The notes under the pieces were generated by a model, which was not told the origin of the DNA, ran no database searches, and worked only from the letters and a program-made list of their open reading frames with translations. Below, piece by piece: positions 1-12,560 of a stretch of 64,000 nucleotides of DNA. The DNA is taken from contig JACSYO010000424.1 in the NCBI GenBank assembly GCA_016806645.1, positions 1,562,501 through 1,626,500 of the forward strand. The letters run 5' to 3'. The position numbers were made by a program, and so were the translations under genes. Origin of the DNA: Ophiodon elongatus. Lineage: Eukaryota; Chordata; Actinopteri; Perciformes; Hexagrammidae. How positions within the stretch are numbered: position 1 is the first letter of the stretch; each line of letters begins with the position of its first letter.

Positions 1-1465
1 TCGGGCTGGAATTTTCTTTACACTTGATCATCATCTAAACAATCGCTCATAAAAAAGACAGAATGCAGCGCAAAACAAACCCTAAACAGCACATTTACAC
101 ATGATTCAAGGTCCGGCTCCCGTCCAAGGATACTCGCTGGATTAGGTCTATTGTATTTCCAGATCTGTGCAGGTTAGCGACAGGCTTCATTTGCATCCCT
201 TTGTCCCGAGAGAGATGAAGCGGGGCTTTCCTGTTGCCCGTTGATGTCATATCCCTGCAGAGGATAAACCGAGAGTGTTTCCTGTTGATGTTAGGATGTC
301 AGCTCCCATCTGTTGGTGCGATCACAGAGACAGACGTACCAAAAAATAAGAAAAAAGACTTGACCTCCTCCATCCGGACACATCCTGACCGGGCAACTGC
401 TCAACTCTCACTGGCCGCACCTTCATCCTCCCATTGATGTCAGCCCCCCCGCCCCCCACACACACACACACAATGATACACACACACAATGTCAGCTGCC
501 TGTCAACCTCTACAGCTATCACATTCCCACAGCTCCCAGTGCGCTGTCCAATATCTCCAGCAGCTGTGCGCTATAACTCAAAATAAATCATATAGTCATA
601 TATGAAGTGGGCAAGTTCCAGTATGAGTAAATTCTCCTGGTTATGGCCTGAAATAGTCATGAATCCTAAGCATTTGCATTTGTATGTCAGTGCATACACT
701 CGTGCTATTTAGACCAATATACAGTATTCATGATTTGGGATTTGAAGCCACGCAACAGAAGTTTCTATTACAGGAGTTATGTAGTAAAGGCCTCAATGGG
801 AGGAGAGAAATAAAAGGCCTGAAAGAGATTGAAGGTGATGAGAACCGAGGCTCCCTCAGTGAAACAAGCAGAGAGCATGCAGAGCAAGAAGAAAATGCTC
901 CTGATATAAATGTCATGTCTGCACTCGCAGTCTAAAACTTTTACGGAAATAGTGAATAAACGGCCTCACGGCTCCATCATTTACAACAACAGAGAAGCAG
1001 AGGAGCGTTCGCTCTAAATCAAATCAAGCGCTGCTGATGATCATTCCGACGCTCTCTGATTAATGCGGCAGGAAGCCGCTACATGAGCGCACATTAAACC
1101 ACTACGGAGACTATTTCCTGCTCCTGCAGTTTGAATTGTCCTCCATAGTCTGTCTGTGGATTGGTTGCACAGCTCGGAGGAAATGGAGCTGTGTGCACAG
1201 ATGGGAGCCCACACGGCCCCGCCTCCCGCAGGAACACGCCGCGCGCGTCTGTGTGTGCGGCCGTCTCTTTGCGCTCGCCTCCGTCACGGTCCGTATTTAG
1301 GTACGGAAGGTCATCCATGTGTGTGCCTAATTCGTGCGCGTGACTGTGTGGGAGAGCACAGCTTGACTCAGACTGTTGACACTGGCTCGGTGACAGTCCG
1401 AACACTCGGCTGTGTTGATGAGTGGGAGCCCCGCCCCGCCCGGCCCTTTGTCGAGAATGAACATT
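1..1465. other. non-coding, unique-looking
   Basis: No gene signature. Short frames on both strands lack family features. Includes a CpG-richer part (1180-1450) with GCGCGCGTC words but no start codon and donor pairing I could defend. Confidence 0.6.
458..488. repeat. short interrupted (CA)n
   Basis: Two short CA runs separated by ATGATA, preceded by C-rich CCCCCCCGCCCCCC. Confidence 0.9.
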
Positions 1466-1620
1466 AATAATTCAGAGTGATCTCGATCTCGGCCGCCTCT
1501 GAGGCCACTACCCATTACCCCGGAATGAGCTGATATTGCTGTTGCATGAAAGGCCACCGAACTGTGATGCGCCGCTAAAAGGCCCCTCTGAGGTCTCCGC
1601 TATCGCCTGGACCGGGGTGT
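1466..1620. promoter_or_regulatory. candidate conserved non-coding element
   Basis: AACATTAATAATTCAGAG, ACTACCCATTACCCCGG and GATATTGCTGTTGCATG in a non-repetitive stretch between CpG-rich and AT-rich sequence. Inference from composition. Confidence 0.2.
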
Positions 1621-2462
1621 ACAGAAGGTATTGCTTTGACAAAGAAAACCACTAAATGTGTCCTCTTTGGTCCTGGCCGAGATGTGCATAAAGATATTTG
1701 ATAGAAAGCTAAATGTGCATACAGAAGACTGATCTCGTATTTGAATCAGTCAAACTATGACACCCCAGAAAATGATACTAATCTGTTTTGATGGTGTCTG
1801 TGCAGCTTAAAAAGCACCAATTTACTTGCTGTTGTTTTGGTCTTTTTTGTTGTTTTAATTCCCTTTTATTTCTCAGGCTACGGTAATGCACGACGACAAA
1901 CAAAGAGCTGGGTGTGAAATGTCTCTGGGCTGGGTTTTCATGCTCTGATCCCGTATTGAGGTAGGATGATGTCAAATCTAACTCACACTGCTCGTCTGAT
2001 GCATCCGCTTTTACCCTGCTGGCACTTCAACTACCTTAATCCAGCCGGAGTCGAGCTGATAGCGGCTATCATGTGACATCACGCTGCTCACAAATCCCTG
2101 AAGCAAAGACACATCAAATGTTATCAGGTTGACATCTTATTGTCTTTGACAGCTGAGGAGGTGCACGGAAAGATATTAAAAGAAAAATAGCGAGGTTTGT
2201 CCACCATTCTCATATTTCTGCCCATTTTATAACCATAATGATTACATTTTACTCCCCATCTCGAACACCAAAAGGAAACAGAGAAAGTAGTCCCCTAGAA
2301 AGCCTTGCAGCTGTTGTGGCAAACAGCATAGCATAGGTGTTGTACTTTTGATTTGTTTTGATTTATTTATGGATGCACAAAACACAACAAACCAAAGCAT
2401 GAAATGAACACAGTTGACCAACACGGCCCCAGGATGGAACCGAAAATGGAACCGAAGTTGTA
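1621..2462. other. non-coding, nothing recognised
   Basis: AT-rich unique-looking sequence; no repeat family or exon recognised. Confidence 0.6.
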
Positions 2463-2632
2463 ATTAGGCCCAGTGGTGCTGTGAGCTAAATGCTAGCATG
2501 CTCACGGTGACTAGGCTAATATGCTGATGTTTTGCAGGTGCAATAATAACCACTATCACCATCTGCGTTTAGCTTGTTAGCATGCTAAGGTTTGCTAATA
2601 AGCACAAAACGTAAAGTGCTGATGGAGAAAAA
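2463..2632. repeat. dispersed repeat family G (GCTAA-rich), 5' half
   Basis: Has GAGCTAAATGCTAGCATGCT, ATATGCTGATGTTTTGCAGG and TTAGCATGCTAAGGTTTGC, dense in GCTAAC/TAGC words. The first block is shared with the copy at about 29770, and the last block overlaps the start of the copy at 18540. I recognise this as a very common teleost dispersed repeat of unknown class. Confidence 0.6.
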
Positions 2633-3104
2633 CAGACATTCCCACTGACGTCATCGTAGCAGGACGGTCACAGCCACATCCGTTTGGATGTGTAGCTTCG
2701 CCATGGCAACCATTGTAGCAGGCTAACGACCGGATAAACCGATGTGCAGGAAGTCGCGGACAAAAAATTGCGTTTTCTGGGATGGCGAAAGCATGACTCA
2801 CCCTACTCTGCCTCTGATTGGCTAGTACACGTTGCCTCCGTTGGTTGGGTTGGTTAGGCTTATGCATGAGGAGTGAGATTGTTTAGGGTAAAAATACCAC
2901 GATAAGCCAGAGGTAAAATACGGTGGGTCATCCCTTCGCCATCCTCGGAAAGGCAAATCCACTCACTCATGCTCGTGTGAATTATAAGGCAACAGCGTTG
3001 CTGTCTAGTGTGTGTGTACATGTAGTCCCGCTACGCCACCTGTGTCTTCTACAAGTAAGTGAGAACACAAGTATGAATCGAGTGGTGTGTTTTTGTTAGT
3101 GAAC
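2633..3104. other. non-coding between repeats G and X
   Basis: Nothing definite. TTCGCCATGGCAACCATTG (2698-2716) contains an RFX/X-box-like CATGGCAAC but is isolated. May belong to the flanking repeats. Confidence 0.5.
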
Positions 3105-3425
3105 CCTGAACGTTGGCATTGCATCCTGGACAAAAAGGACAATGGTATTTTTCCATTGGATTGAGGAAAATTGCAAAAAAATAAGGTCTGTGGCAAACAC
3201 AAGTTAATAAACAAACACAAGCTCACATGAGTGTGGGCATAAATGATGAGGCTGTGAAGGCGGACCAGTCGGCGTGATGCCACTTAGTGGTCCCATTTAG
3301 CCACTTTAGCCTTTTTTAAGACACGTGAAAGCTTCAATATTCCCCAGAGAGGTATTCACCAAAATATTTCATATCGCAGAACAAAATGAACAGAAGTGCA
3401 ATAGATGTCATGTGTACAGAATGAA
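3105..3425 (+). repeat. dispersed repeat family X, partial copy
   Basis: Contains TATTTTTCCATTGGATT, GTCTGTGGCAAACACAAG, GTCGGCGTGATG, CCTTTTTTAAGACACGTGAA and AGCTTCAATATTC in the same order as the copy at 53755-54130. The 3' part (GACGAGGGAA block) was not seen, so the copy is 3'-incomplete or diverged. Open frames here are chance. Confidence 0.55.
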
Positions 3426-4299
3426 CAACATAGCAGAGTTACAACACATTCAATGCTTTATTTTTATTCTATGTCACATTCATGCATGTACAGCAGTCTG
3501 TTACGGTTAGCGTGACCATGTTGCTCGCTTTCTATTCAGCTTGTGCGCATGCTAATGAGGTATTCAGGAGCACGAGCAGAAGGTTCATGTTGCTTTGAAT
3601 GAGAAGATTTCTGTAAAATCGCTGCTTTTGTTTTCGATCCGTAGGAAACAACAAAAGTATCTTAGCAATAGTCATAATGGACCAAAACATTAGAATAACA
3701 TCGAGGCTGACGAATGTTGCAGTTTCCCTTTAAATCCACAGCTCCAGTTACACAATCATGTGTCTTAACTGAAGCACATTTCAGATGTAATTGGGTATAA
3801 CAGAAGGAACAAGTCCTTTCCTGTGGTTAAGCTGCATTCATAACTTAACAAGGGTTAAGTTTACAGGTCAACAGCACCTGATCCTTACAGCTGTTTCTCA
3901 GGGATCTTCTGAGGAAACTATGTGAACCATTTAACCCTTTCTAACCATGTTAGAAAGACGAACACATGTCTCGGCTCTAGAGGCAATTAGGTACATCCAG
4001 CAGTGGGGTGAATCAGAGACAAGCTGACCCGGGTTACGTTGGAGCTGTCACAATGGATTCTTAAGGAGGTCCACATTGTGCTGGTACTGGTGCTGGCTTG
4101 GCAACTGTTTTGTAATTCTTAGGAGACTGACTTTCACAAGCCAAGGTTTTAGTTTTTGAAACCCCGACGGCACAGACAAAAGTGGGACATTTTGCATTTG
4201 TTGTCGACAGGCTAATGAAATGAAACCTGAGGATCTCTTCAAAAAGCCCGACATGGACAGAATTGATCTCAGATTTAGAGGCTTAAAACCACATTATGC
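3426..4299. other. non-coding, nothing recognised
   Basis: AT-rich, no repeat or coding signature seen. Confidence 0.6.
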
Positions 4300-4610
4300 T
4301 CAAATAATTGCCCCAAGAGCCACACATGCAGGTTTGCTCCACAAAAATAAAGTTCACCCGAGTACGTGTGGGCAGCCACAAACTTAACATGCAGTCTGGA
4401 TCTCGCTATGTTATCACCGCTCTTCCATTTCCCCGGTTTGCACAAATCCATATTAAGCTGCGATATGTCTTTGGGGTTTGGCACCTTCGCACCTTCAGCG
4501 CGGAGGAGATGAGAGTCGGCCTGTTAAATATTAATGCGGGGCCAGATGCCCGACTGGCCGCTGGCATTTATCTTAACCCGCTCCAGCAGGTGTGAGCCCA
4601 GCAGGTTCCA
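4300..4610. promoter_or_regulatory. candidate conserved non-coding element
   Basis: Balanced-composition, non-repetitive block with GTTAAATATTAATGCGG and GGCATTTATCTTAACC. A 95-codon frame crosses it but has no family signature and no splice context that would decide it, so a regulatory reading is favoured weakly. Confidence 0.22.
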
Positions 4611-6711
4611 TTGGCATCCAGGAGGAGCACTCAACCTCTGGATCATTTAGAGGCGTTAAAGGATTATATCTGCGCTGAACCGAGACTGGACCAATACACC
4701 CGAGGGGATGGAGGGAAGGACTGAGGGAGAGGGAGGAGAGGGAGAAATGATTGTGTCCTCCCAGCAAGTAAGGAGAGAGGCGGGGGCGGAGGGGAGGGTG
4801 GGGGTGGGGGGGAGCATGAGATGGATGGGGTGTGGTGTGCGCCTGGGCAAACACTCCCCGCTGTTTGCTTCTCTCTTCCCATTTCTCTCCCAAGGGCAAA
4901 CGAGTGGAGCGAGCTGCAGCTGTCTGAGTACGTGTGCGCGAGTGGGTGAGGTTGACCTGTGTGGCCTCTACACAAGTAGGAGGGAATCACCACCAACAAA
5001 CCTCCCTCCCGGGGCCCTTGGCCACTGGCCCCCATCATTACTCCCTCGAGATCCCCAGGCAGCGCCGCGGCCCCCCGCCACCAGCCTCATATTAGCCGTA
5101 ATGAGGACACCGCGGCGAGGAGAGGAGTACGTGTCAGAGCCGAGGAAGGCGACACTCGCTGGCTTGGAAAACACGACAGCTCTCACCACCCCTCCTCGCC
5201 CTCCCTCCCCTCCCTCTCCCCCCCTCCCTTCCCCTCCCACCCCCTCCCTCCCACACCTCCCTTCCTTCCTCGCCTCGTGCCTCTGTTTTCCTCCTACAGG
5301 GGCACGGAGCAGCGCAGGCAGAGGAACGCCGTCCATCATGTTGCCGTAGCATCTGTCCCGAGCGCATGAGATCCAGATCCTCAGGACAAGATGTTGAGAT
5401 GAGGGAGGGTGAGACGAGACAACCTGGCTGCTGTAAAACCTAAATGTGGCCCATTTTTAATCTGGATCCCGTGACACGCAGTACATAAGTGACTTACCCG
5501 ATATGAAATGGGTTCTGGGTCAGGTTGCAAGGCCTCGTTCCTGCTGTTGTGGGTTTTTCTTTTCGAGAAGAACAAATCTTCTCTGATAGATTTGTGTGTT
5601 TGCAACAGAGGAAAGGATCCTCGCTGTATGTTTGGAGCGTATACTTCATTGGGAGAAAGGCGAGATGCAGAGGTTGTGGGGAGCCAAGGAAAATAATAAG
5701 CGCACAGCTGTGCAGAGAGGAAGGTTATGACTGATCTTATCTTTCTCTATTGACGTACGTTTGTGAAAAATGGGAAAGGAAAAGATTGCTTGCTCCTCCT
5801 CAGCACCGAATGAAAAGAAATATGTAGCCGAACACATCTGAAGTATATACTCACATTAATTTTTCTATCAGGTCTTTTGATTTATTAGAAGCTAGCTTGT
5901 GAACTTTAGGTTGCTGGATCAAACTATTAGACCAGCTGGGTCGAGTATGTCAAGTAAGTGGTTGCTGCAGACGTGCCCCACGAGCAGATCATGTAGTGCA
6001 GCGCTGCTTTGGCTTCCCCACGCGTAGAACTACGGCGTGAGGGATGTGAAAGGGGCATTCATGCAATATGACCTTCTGAAACCATATGACCACTTTTCAA
6101 TTAGCTGATTATACAAAAGTACATTGGCAACTATTTTGATAATCCGTCAATCTTTTCAAGGAATACAAAGTGACCATTTGTAATTCAATTATTCGCTCAG
6201 TGTGACCTTGAATTCCTGAAGAAAACTGTCTCTTTCTCTCAAGCCTCCGCAGCGAACAAAGAATGAAAAGACTGAGTGGCCAAAAATGGCCAAATTCAAA
6301 GCTTCCGGAATCAGAATTTTTTGCTGGTTGACTCAGCCGTCAATGATACTAATCTGAATATATTCATATATATATATATATATCCGTCAGCAAACACTTA
6401 TCTATTTACTCGAGGTGTGGGAATAAGATGCATCGTGATTCTGCATCGACGCAGTAACATAACGGGCTTCATTACATCTCTGAGTCTTTCCTGCGTTTTG
6501 CTGCCATTAATTCTCTCTTTTCTCTCTCCTCTGATCTCTGCGTTCATCGTTGAGGGCGGAGCTTAGCCACGCTGTGAGAGACAGCACTCGGCAGTCCGCT
6601 AGCTTGTTGCTCTTGCTGCCAATATTAGCTGCTCTGTTTCAATAACATTGGCCTTAAAACATGTCAGGGGATACAATGACTGAAACTAAGTAAGAAAAGC
6701 TATGAGTAAGG
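4611..6711. other. G+C-rich block then AT-rich non-coding
   Basis: 4611-5370 is purine/pyrimidine-biased and G+C rich, with frames up to 213 codons that are proline/serine or arginine/glycine rich and therefore compositional. From 5371 on, nothing was recognised except ATGCATCGTGATTCTGCATC near 6430, which has the sound of a fish repeat. Confidence 0.5.
5185..5275. repeat. C-rich pyrimidine tract
   Basis: CCTCCC and CCCCTCCC words for about 90 bases, G-rich on the minus strand with many G-runs. It supplies the proline/serine-rich frame of 213 codons at 4708-5349, which is low-complexity. Confidence 0.9.
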
Positions 6712-6744
6712 AAAAGTAACTAAGTAACTAAGTAACTAACTAAC
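6712..6744. repeat. 8-bp tandem repeat (AGTAACTA)
   Basis: AGTAACTAAGTAACTAAGTA continues with AACTAACTAACG; a short 8-base periodicity grading into a 4-base one. A (TA)n tract is at 6365-6382 upstream. Confidence 0.8.
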
Positions 6745-8190
6745 GTCTCCTAGCTGCTAAGCTAATTCGAGCAGTGTAAAGTGACATGGCATTGAGGAAG
6801 TGCCCTGTGCCATGTGAAAACCTTATTTTATAGATCACAGCACACTTGTAATGCACTGCAGGATTTATGTTTAGTTTTTGTAATGTTTCCGTACTGAGGT
6901 ACTTACATAGTTTAAAGACCTTTACACACCGGGGGCGTGACAAATATAGAACACCAAAAACAAAATATTTCACATCAAAGCTGGCAGCGATTGCTTATTT
7001 GCGACAGCTGCAACCCTGTTTCATGAAAAGGTTTGAGTCGACGGGCGGAGGGAGAAACAACAAAAACATATTGATGTGCAAATGAATTGCAGAAAAAATT
7101 TAGTAAGTCCAAAATTCACTCTTTCCGTAGTTTTGAAAAACATCTGAGGGGCGAGATCACAAAAGGGATTGTGCAGCTGTGCTAAATTAGACAAAAATAA
7201 ACTGTTTTTCTGCAAGCCCCCTCAAAGAGTGAAACGCACCTCTAACCATGATGCTCCTGTGCGCATTTGAATGAGGCAGAACGCAGATATTTGGCTCAAC
7301 ATGGTCCCTTTTTATGTAAACGAGCCTCATAGCAAAAACAGTCCACTTAACAAAGCTGCAGCTACATGCAGCCACATGCAACTGCATGTGTAACTGTAAC
7401 TACAGTGAAATCAATAATGTCTTCAGAGAGTTGGTGCTAACTGAATCGCTGTGCCTCGTGCGTAAATACGCACACACTGTCTCTCTGGAAGGGAAGACGT
7501 ACTCATGGTATTTGATGCGGTGGGATCGCTGCAGGTACTTATTAAACCCAAACAACCACCTTTTATTCCACCCACGTGTGTGTGTGTGCTCTGCAGTTGC
7601 AAATGATGCGCAATTCATTGTGCCGTCAGCGGCCGCCATCCATTCTTTGTGAATTTCTCCCCGGAGTCGTCTGTCTGCTGTTTGGTGCTGGTTTGGAGCC
7701 GACAGTGGCTTTATCAGAGGATACAAATAGCTGAGCCAAAGCAGTAAGACGTGAGACAAAAACAATGAGCTGAACCACAGTGAAGCGCTCTGCTCCCTGA
7801 GGGGGGATCATTCTGTCACTATACGAGCAACCTTTCCCCTTTATACATAGTGATTCGAACCACGGATAATACAAAAATGGTGATTAGCGCGGCTCTAAAG
7901 GAAAATCAGAGGAAAGAAGAAAGAAAGCTGCATGGAAAGGCCACAAGAGAAGCAACGACCTCGCTCAGTGTTCCAGAAATGCTTCCTTTTGTCAGGACAT
8001 CATCTTGGCATTTTAAGGTCTTGCCAGACTGATATGGTGGTGTTAACTGTATGTGTCCTTTTGAAATACCTATGAGTATTCTTTTCAACCCAAAGGCCTC
8101 TATTGTGGGAGGCTACCTCTTCTCAGTGTGAATGGGGCGACGGGTGAAGGTCATGACTACTGGGAGGAAATGTATGAAAACATTCAGCAG

Positions 8191-8193
<3 letters not shown>
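6745..8193. other. non-coding, nothing recognised
   Basis: Frames of up to 121 codons on the minus strand (7400-7765) show no domain. GATTCGAACC at 7853 resembles a tRNA B box but has no partner A box on either strand. Confidence 0.55.
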
Positions 8194-8259
<66 letters not shown>

Positions 8260-8275
8260 TGTGTGTGTGTGTGTG
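8194..8275. repeat. (TG)n microsatellite, about 41 repeats
   Basis: Nearly pure TG dinucleotide array with one GTGTGAGTG interruption near 8257. Alternating purine-pyrimidine, so Z-DNA-prone. Apparent Cys-Val or His-Thr frames across it are artefacts of the repeat. Confidence 0.98.
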
Positions 8276-9229
8276 AGAATTACCGGTCATGCCTAGAGCA
8301 GCAGATGGGCATTCTGAATGACTGATGGCCTTGTGAAACATGAAGGTGTTGTGTCAATAAACGATGTTCCACCCTATCCATCAATGGCCACTGACAGCAA
8401 CATGTGCACATTTTTATCCGTTACACTTTGTGCACACGAGCCTGCACCAACAGCCCTGCACAGTACCTGTACAGTATGTACACAGGAACACCCACCCAGT
8501 CAGTCTCTACACAGCCACTCCTACTGTACTGCACTGCTTTGCAACAGTCTCGCTGTTACTTCTGAGGGAAAATACAGCGGTGAGAAATAAATCTGGTCCG
8601 GCGGAGCATGAAGGCATTGAGTGTTGCTCGTGTTCCCTGCTCCTATGGTTTCAGCAGTGAGGGACTATAGTGCACCTTTACAGCTTTGAGTCGCATGTGA
8701 AAATCTACTTTGTGCGAGTACTTTGTGGGTTTTCCCCAAGTTTGGACTTCTTCTCTTGTGTCAACACTAAAATGAAACCTTCACTGTTCAGGATTGTCTA
8801 TTGCGCTTTTCTCTTATGGTAGGAGCAATGTGAGAAGGAGCCTCACACGTTCATTGTCAGTGACTGCTTCACTGGGATAGCTGTGCACGTGTCACCAAAG
8901 AACTTGATCTACATGCATCAATCAAAACTAAATGTGACAAGTACAATGGAAACCGACTTTATACAGAAATGTGCTCAACTCCTCATTTTAGCATAACAGT
9001 AGTGGATGGAAATGCATATTAAATGGCTGTGTTTCTTCTTTCTGTGGATGGGAACCTTGCTACTCTACTACTAAATATATTATGACCTTCCTTATTTTAG
9101 GTAAATGTAAGCAAAAGTTGTGTTTACATCCGGTGTTCCTCACAAAAATGCAACATGTGTATCCTTGAGGTTGAACAACAATGTATTCTTTACGATAACA
9201 ATTAGTAAAGTCAAAATTCTGGACATTTT
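8276..9229. other. non-coding, nothing recognised
   Basis: AT-rich unique-looking sequence after the TG array. Confidence 0.6.
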
Positions 9230-9790
9230 AAATCCTACATTGTTGTTTACATTCATGTAGCAGTCTTTGTCCTCCCTGCCTTTTGTTGCGGTGTGTTACT
9301 AAGTTTTTTTTGTGCCAACTGTCAGATTGCTGAAAGGCATCGCAGCTTCTCCTGGCTTTCTTGACATAGTCGGGCTGCCCGCGCATGATTTTAGTGCATG
9401 TTCGTGCACGTGCGCGTGAGCGTGCTCCACTGGCTCTTATACGGTGGTTACAGCTGATAACGGTGGCGTTGCAGGAGTGCAACACCCACCCCGCGGTTCC
9501 CCCTCAGTTACTACTGCTAGCTCTGTTAGCGGTGTTAGCACCGTTAGCTGTGTTTAGGAGGAGAGTGGTGCTGGAGCACGGGAGATGGCTAGACGCTTCC
9601 AAAACCAAAACCCACAAAAACTCCAAAAGATTCCGATGAAGTTCTGAGGAGAAAAGCAGGAAGTAGAAAGTACTGTGTTGTGTCAACATGTTTGTGAAGA
9701 GACTCTCACTCACTCTCTGTCCGTGACTGAGAATCACGCTAACAATCTTCATAGGTGGAATATGTGTTTGCTGAATCACAGGAGATGCTT
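9230..9790. repeat. possible dispersed repeat with internal hairpin
   Basis: A block with higher G+C and CpG words (GTGCACGTGCGCGTGAGCG) than its AT-rich flanks, containing TTAGCGGTGTTAGCACCGTT (9528-9546), which can fold CGGTG/CACCG into a small hairpin. I have a weak impression of a fish dispersed repeat. No second copy in the window; open frames on both strands have no family signature. Confidence 0.3.
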
Positions 9791-11240
9791 GGACAGATTC
9801 AGGAGAGATGGTGAATCTGATTTTATTGGTTATATTCCAATAATATATAATATAATATATTCTTGTTTGAATGGCAGTCTACAGACCCCGTTTAGAGCAG
9901 GACTGTGCAGCCGGCGAGCGTTTCATGGCCTGCTTTAATCTTCTTTTCAACTTCATTTGTTGACTGCATCCTTCTTGTTAATGCTATCTGAATCCCTGGA
10001 CCCACAGTTTATATCTGGTTATGGGGTTAACTCCTGCAAAGTTCAAACCGTTGGGTCCCAATGCAGTCCTCCAGCAGAGCGCTGCACAGACACACAGCAG
10101 CGCAACTCATAGGAATGGCTCTTATTAAAATACTGTCATACTTAAAGTAGCAGTACTAATTAAAAGGTGTATCACACCGTGTTTAATGGCAGGCTATTGC
10201 GATACCTTTCTAGTATCGGTTCACTGTGAAACAATGCCCCACTACACGCTAATCCATGGATACTGAAAAGAAGTAGTCCTTTAAAACTAGTCTTACGTTT
10301 TAAGATGTGTTGGTGTCAGAACAAGCCATACGATTATTTATTTTTTGTATTACAAGCATGCAGTATAAGTATTTGTAAGACTTCCTCTTAATAGTGGGCT
10401 CTAAAGATTTTCTGAATTTCTTCTCAGGCACAACAGCAGCAGGCTTTCTCTTCATAATGACTTCTGTGCACATTCCTCAGATGATTTCTTCACTGTAATA
10501 TACGGACTGTCGTTTGCGGTTAAAGAAAGCCGAAAACTCAATATTCTCTGAGGTTATTTCTATCTCTGTCTCTGCAGATTAAATCATTCTCCACATTAGA
10601 CAATGTCTGTCTGTCTGCTGTGTCTCTGTGTTTTTCAGACCAAAATACACCCACAGCCCCTGTGACATTATTACTCTTTCTCTGAGAGTCTACCTCCAAA
10701 TGTCAGGCACATCCCCCCGAGGAATGTCATACAACCTCGGGCTGAATATAAGACGAGGAGGAGAGAATTGGTCCGACTATAGCGGCCGTCCTCAGACTGT
10801 TGATAAAGACCAGACAATGCTGTTGGCTGTTGGAGTCAAACTGAATGTTTTCAGGACACTGCCAGTGGAGATTACGGCCAGAGGATTGTTGGACAAACCG
10901 AAGCAGCCCCCAAATCATGAACAACTTCCATTTCTCTTTTCAGGGAAGCTGCAGATACATTTTGTGTTGTTGTTGTGGTATCATTGCCTTCTGCATTTTC
11001 CTTTCCTGGAGCTTTGCTCGCTCATGTCGTAGCAGCTCCCACAGCACACACAAAGACGGCACGCTCTGACGGAGCAGACGGGCAATAATGTTTCAGCCAT
11101 TATTACTAACAGCATTACTTCCATTACACCTCCATTCATCATAATCTCTCCTGACAATCCACATTACCAGACATATTGATCATGTCTGATATCACAATGT
11201 TTCCTTCCTGCCTAATTGTCATTCTTAGTGATGAAGGGTT
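9791..11240. other. non-coding, nothing recognised
   Basis: Contains an AATATAATATA-type palindromic run (9838-9862). A 134-codon frame at 10628 has no signature. Confidence 0.55.
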
Positions 11241-11570
11241 CACCTGAGTGCTCCATATTGGTTTTTGTGCTGTGAGTGTTTTTACATTTAGTGGAGCCAC
11301 CTCCAATTTTCAGCAAAAACCCATAATGCCTCATAATACCATAACAAATGTGCAATTATATCTAATATATGTTTTGTGGAATTGGTTTTCAGAGCATTTG
11401 CAGTTCCATTTGGTTTCTGAAAGAAAAACAGACAATTCCATAGACCGTTTTACAGCCGATCTCATGATTACGTCACAAGTTCCACATCCAAAAATGTCAT
11501 CTTGCTGTGTTGTTGGGAACCAGAATCAATACAGCATACATTTGAGACGATAAACTGTGATTCTAGGCTC
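11241..11570 (+). other. unassigned block with a THAP-like start
   Basis: A frame ends with MSSCCVVGNQNQYSIHLRR (11494-11550). The MxxxCCVVGCxNR start is the hallmark of THAP zinc fingers, but here the second cysteine position is N and the frame stops 19 residues after the Met, without the C...H and AVPTIF-type elements. At best a fragment of a THAP/P-element relic; chance is at least as likely. Confidence 0.15.
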
Positions 11571-11701
11571 TAGTGAGGTACAATGTCGGCAAAGTGTTTC
11601 AGAGACGGAGAGAAATGTTGCTAATAGTTTAGCTTAGCCTTCTGTTAACCTCCTCAGCTGTCACGGCTGCTGCTCCACGGCGGTGAGCTGAGCGCTCTCA
11701 G

Positions 11702-11836
11702 AAGGCTAAACTGTTAGAGAGGAGATAAATGTTGTTGAAAGGCTAAACTATTACAGAGGAGATAAATGTTGTTGAAAGGCTAAACTATTACAGAGGAGAG
11801 CAATGTTGTTGAAAGGCTAAACTATTAGAGAGAAGG
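11702..11836. repeat. 37-bp tandem repeat, about 3.6 copies
   Basis: Units start at 11702, 11739, 11776 and 11813 with AAGGCTAAACT, then ATTACAGAGGAGATAAATG-type sequence and GTTGTTGA. Spacing is exactly 37 bases each time and the units are nearly identical. A partly complementary stretch (TAGTTTAGCTTAGCCTTC, 11628-11643) lies about 60 bases upstream, so the first unit could pair with it. There are no unique spacers, so this is not a CRISPR-like array. Confidence 0.85.
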
Positions 11837-11894
11837 AGAGATAGCTCGCTGTTGGGCTTATTTTCTGTAGCATATGTAGCAACAAAGCATGGTG

Positions 11895-12183
11895 GGTAGG
11901 GATGTTAATCAACTGTTAACCGACAAATTTTGACCGATTAATGTCATCAGTTAAACAGTTAAAAGAAATATTAGAAATACATGAAAAGCAGACCGGCTGG
12001 TCCACCTTAAAGGTCAGCCTGCCTTAAGTCAGCATAGGGCATTTTTGCTAATGTCTGGGCTAACCTCCTTCCCTGGCCTTAAGCAAAACACAGGAACTTG
12101 GCTCTTGAGGAGTTGTAGCATTTATTCACCGACTAAGACTGTACACACACTGCACTGGTATGTTCACAGCTATGACATCAGCG

Positions 12184-12238
<55 letters not shown>

Positions 12239-12560
12239 ACTAAAGTTACACGGTGCCTGCAATATGCTGGCGTTAACCCTGACAGAGTTTACCAGGAGAT
12301 ACACAGCTGGCAACCTCACAGATAAACTAGTTGATGAGAAGACACTTACTGGGAAGGAGGCTGCATGTGTCCACCACCATGCTGCTAACTCTCCTGGGCG
12401 GGGACCTGAGCACTCAGCTTCCACTGAAGCTGGTGATGAATGTTGATTCAACCAGTTTGTGCGTCGGTTATCGTTGCAGCCAGGCAGCTTGTAGGGCACT
12501 CCCAGTAGGGCGGTTTAACTGATAGGTTACGGTTCAGTTAGGCAACCACACCCAAAAAAG
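11895..12560. repeat. degenerate dispersed repeat family T with internal (TC)n
   Basis: Starts with TAGGGATGTTAATCAACTGT and ACCGATTAATGTCATCAGTT, a motif I associate with a teleost dispersed repeat. A (TC)n array occupies 12184-12238. A probable second copy begins with TAGGGATGTCAACAGG at 29060. Boundaries are approximate and the two copies are too diverged to align by eye throughout. Confidence 0.4.
12184..12238. repeat. (TC)n microsatellite
   Basis: TC dinucleotide run with two single-base interruptions, inside the family T repeat. Pyrimidine-only strand. Confidence 0.97.

Noticed and set aside
4308..4595. 95-codon frame over the candidate regulatory block
   Set aside because: No family signature; the minus strand is also open; no splice sites that decide it.
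4708..5349. 213-codon plus-strand frame, longest in the window
   Set aside because: Proline/serine/arginine-rich because of purine and pyrimidine tracts; opposite frames are equally open; no domain or splice logic.
7850..7866. tRNA B-box-like GATTCGAACC
   Set aside because: No A box at the right distance on either strand and no cloverleaf could be drawn.
8123..8341. His-Thr and Cys-Val repeat peptides
   Set aside because: Translation of a TG/CA microsatellite, as at all other dinucleotide arrays in the window.
11494..11550. THAP zinc-finger start MSSCCVVG
   Set aside because: Second cysteine replaced and frame ends after 19 residues; kept only as a low-confidence note.
11702..11836. Possible CRISPR-like direct repeats
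   Set aside because: Units are contiguous 37-mers with no unique spacers; this is a simple tandem array in vertebrate DNA.
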